5,357 bases of DNA from Thiotrichaceae bacterium. Its GTDB lineage: Bacteria; Pseudomonadota; Gammaproteobacteria; Thiotrichales; Thiotrichaceae. The stretch is from contig JALVEA010000040.1 of the NCBI GenBank assembly GCA_027008665.1, forward strand, positions 1 through 5,357, given 5' to 3'. The position numbers were made by a program, and so were the translations under genes. This document shows, one piece after another, positions 5,078 to 5,357 of the stretch; position 1 is the first letter of the stretch, and each line of letters begins with the position of its first letter. The notes under the pieces were generated by a model. That model was given only the letters and a program-made list of their open reading frames with translations, was not told the origin of the DNA and did no database searches.

Positions 5078-5357
5078 ATGAAACTACAACCTTCTATCAA
5101 AATTTTATTACCAAAACTATCCACTTTTCTTGTTGCCGCGAGTTTATTTGTTTTAGTGGCATGTAATGAGAGCACAGCCACTGCTGAACAAGTCCCTAAA
5201 GAAATGAAGGAAAATATTCAAACAGGAGTGAAAACAACCGATGCAACAGCGATAAAAACAAAGCATGAAAGTGCAGATAAAGCAGAAGAGAAAATTGTAT
5301 TAGCGGACGCTTCTAGTTCTACTCCTGCTCCTGCTCCTGCTCCTGCAAAGAAAGCAC
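5078..5357 (+). CDS. Lipoprotein with Lys/Glu-rich region and Pro-Ala repeat, 5' part
   Basis: An open frame begins at ATG 5078 and runs off the right edge after 93 codons. An in-frame TAA at 5054-5056 and no intervening start codon make 5078 the earliest start. The first 29 residues are a lipoprotein signal: basic start MKLQPSIK, hydrophobic core, and lipobox LVAC with the lipidated cysteine at residue 29. Asn at the next position does not by itself give inner-membrane retention (Asp is the usual signal in E. coli), so outer-membrane location is possible. Residues 30-80 are polar and charged (KEMKENIQTGVK, KHESADKAEEK), probably extended or helical; residues 82-91 are a Pro-Ala run, then AKKA. 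Pro-Ala runs are commonly flexible linkers, so a folded domain probably follows outside the window. In some relatives the gene after engB and cytochrome c4 encodes a thiol-disulfide (DsbA-type) protein; a tethered cytochrome c is another option. No function is assigned. The Shine-Dalgarno (AGAGAA, 5062-5067) is weak. Confidence 0.75.
   Translation, partial: MKLQPSIKILLPKLSTFLVAASLFVLVACNESTATAEQVPKEMKENIQTGVKTTDATAIKTKHESADKAEEKIVLADASSSTPAPAPAPAKKA
5322..5345 (+). repeat. Four perfect tandem copies of hexamer CTCCTG inside the lipoprotein gene
   Basis: The unit CTCCTG occurs four times without change and encodes the Pro-Ala run. Because the unit is six bases, slippage would lengthen or shorten the linker by whole Pro-Ala pairs without breaking the frame. 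Confidence 0.75.

Noticed and set aside
4924..5181. 85-codon open frame on the - strand
   Set aside because: It overlaps the cytochrome c4 terminator and the signal-peptide region of the lipoprotein gene. Its end is a Lys/Asn-rich translation of the terminator's T run, and no family is visible.
1..5357. CRISPR array, tRNA or rRNA genes, toxin-antitoxin or phage genes
   Set aside because: No regularly spaced direct repeats, no tRNA-like cloverleaf and no matching protein families were seen on either strand.

Overview
The window looks like a low-GC gammaproteobacterial chromosome segment of unknown genus. The basis is an AT-rich sequence with ordinary bacterial codon use, and an engB gene lying divergently next to a di-haem cytochrome c4 gene, a pairing familiar from Pseudomonas-type genomes. 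No species is assigned, because nothing here identifies one.

Left block (1-2858, all + strand): the 3' end of an outer-membrane polysaccharide export (OPX, Wza/KpsD type) gene, then a CbpA-type DnaJ co-chaperone, then a periplasmic HtrA-type serine protease with a single PDZ domain. The gaps are 39 and 15 bases, so the last two are very probably co-transcribed. Together they give one cytosolic and one periplasmic protein quality-control factor beside an envelope polysaccharide gene.

Middle (2859-3260): about 400 bases with no gene. It holds an AT-rich inverted repeat and, at about 3061-3208, a compact series of three strong stem-loops. The second and third are each followed by a run of six T, and a TATGAT box sits just upstream. 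This reads as an independently transcribed small RNA on the + strand, with C-rich sequence in all three apical loops. I do not recognise the family.

Right block: engB (ribosome-assembly GTPase, - strand) faces the HtrA gene tail to tail and is divergent from a cytochrome c4 gene (+ strand). The 370-base divergent gap contains a 144-base segment bounded by perfect 9-base inverted repeats (AAAGAGGTG / CACCTCTTT) and flanked by an exact 5-base direct repeat TTAGG. That is the signature of a small non-autonomous transposable element (MITE-like). It now lies in the engB leader and carries pairings that compete with one another. After cytochrome c4 come two hairpins, the second a strong intrinsic terminator. 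Next is the 5' part of a lipoprotein gene with a Lys/Glu/Ala-rich region and a Pro-Ala repeat encoded by four perfect hexamers; it runs off the window.

The most notable items are the candidate small RNA and the MITE-like element. The proteins themselves are mostly well-known families.
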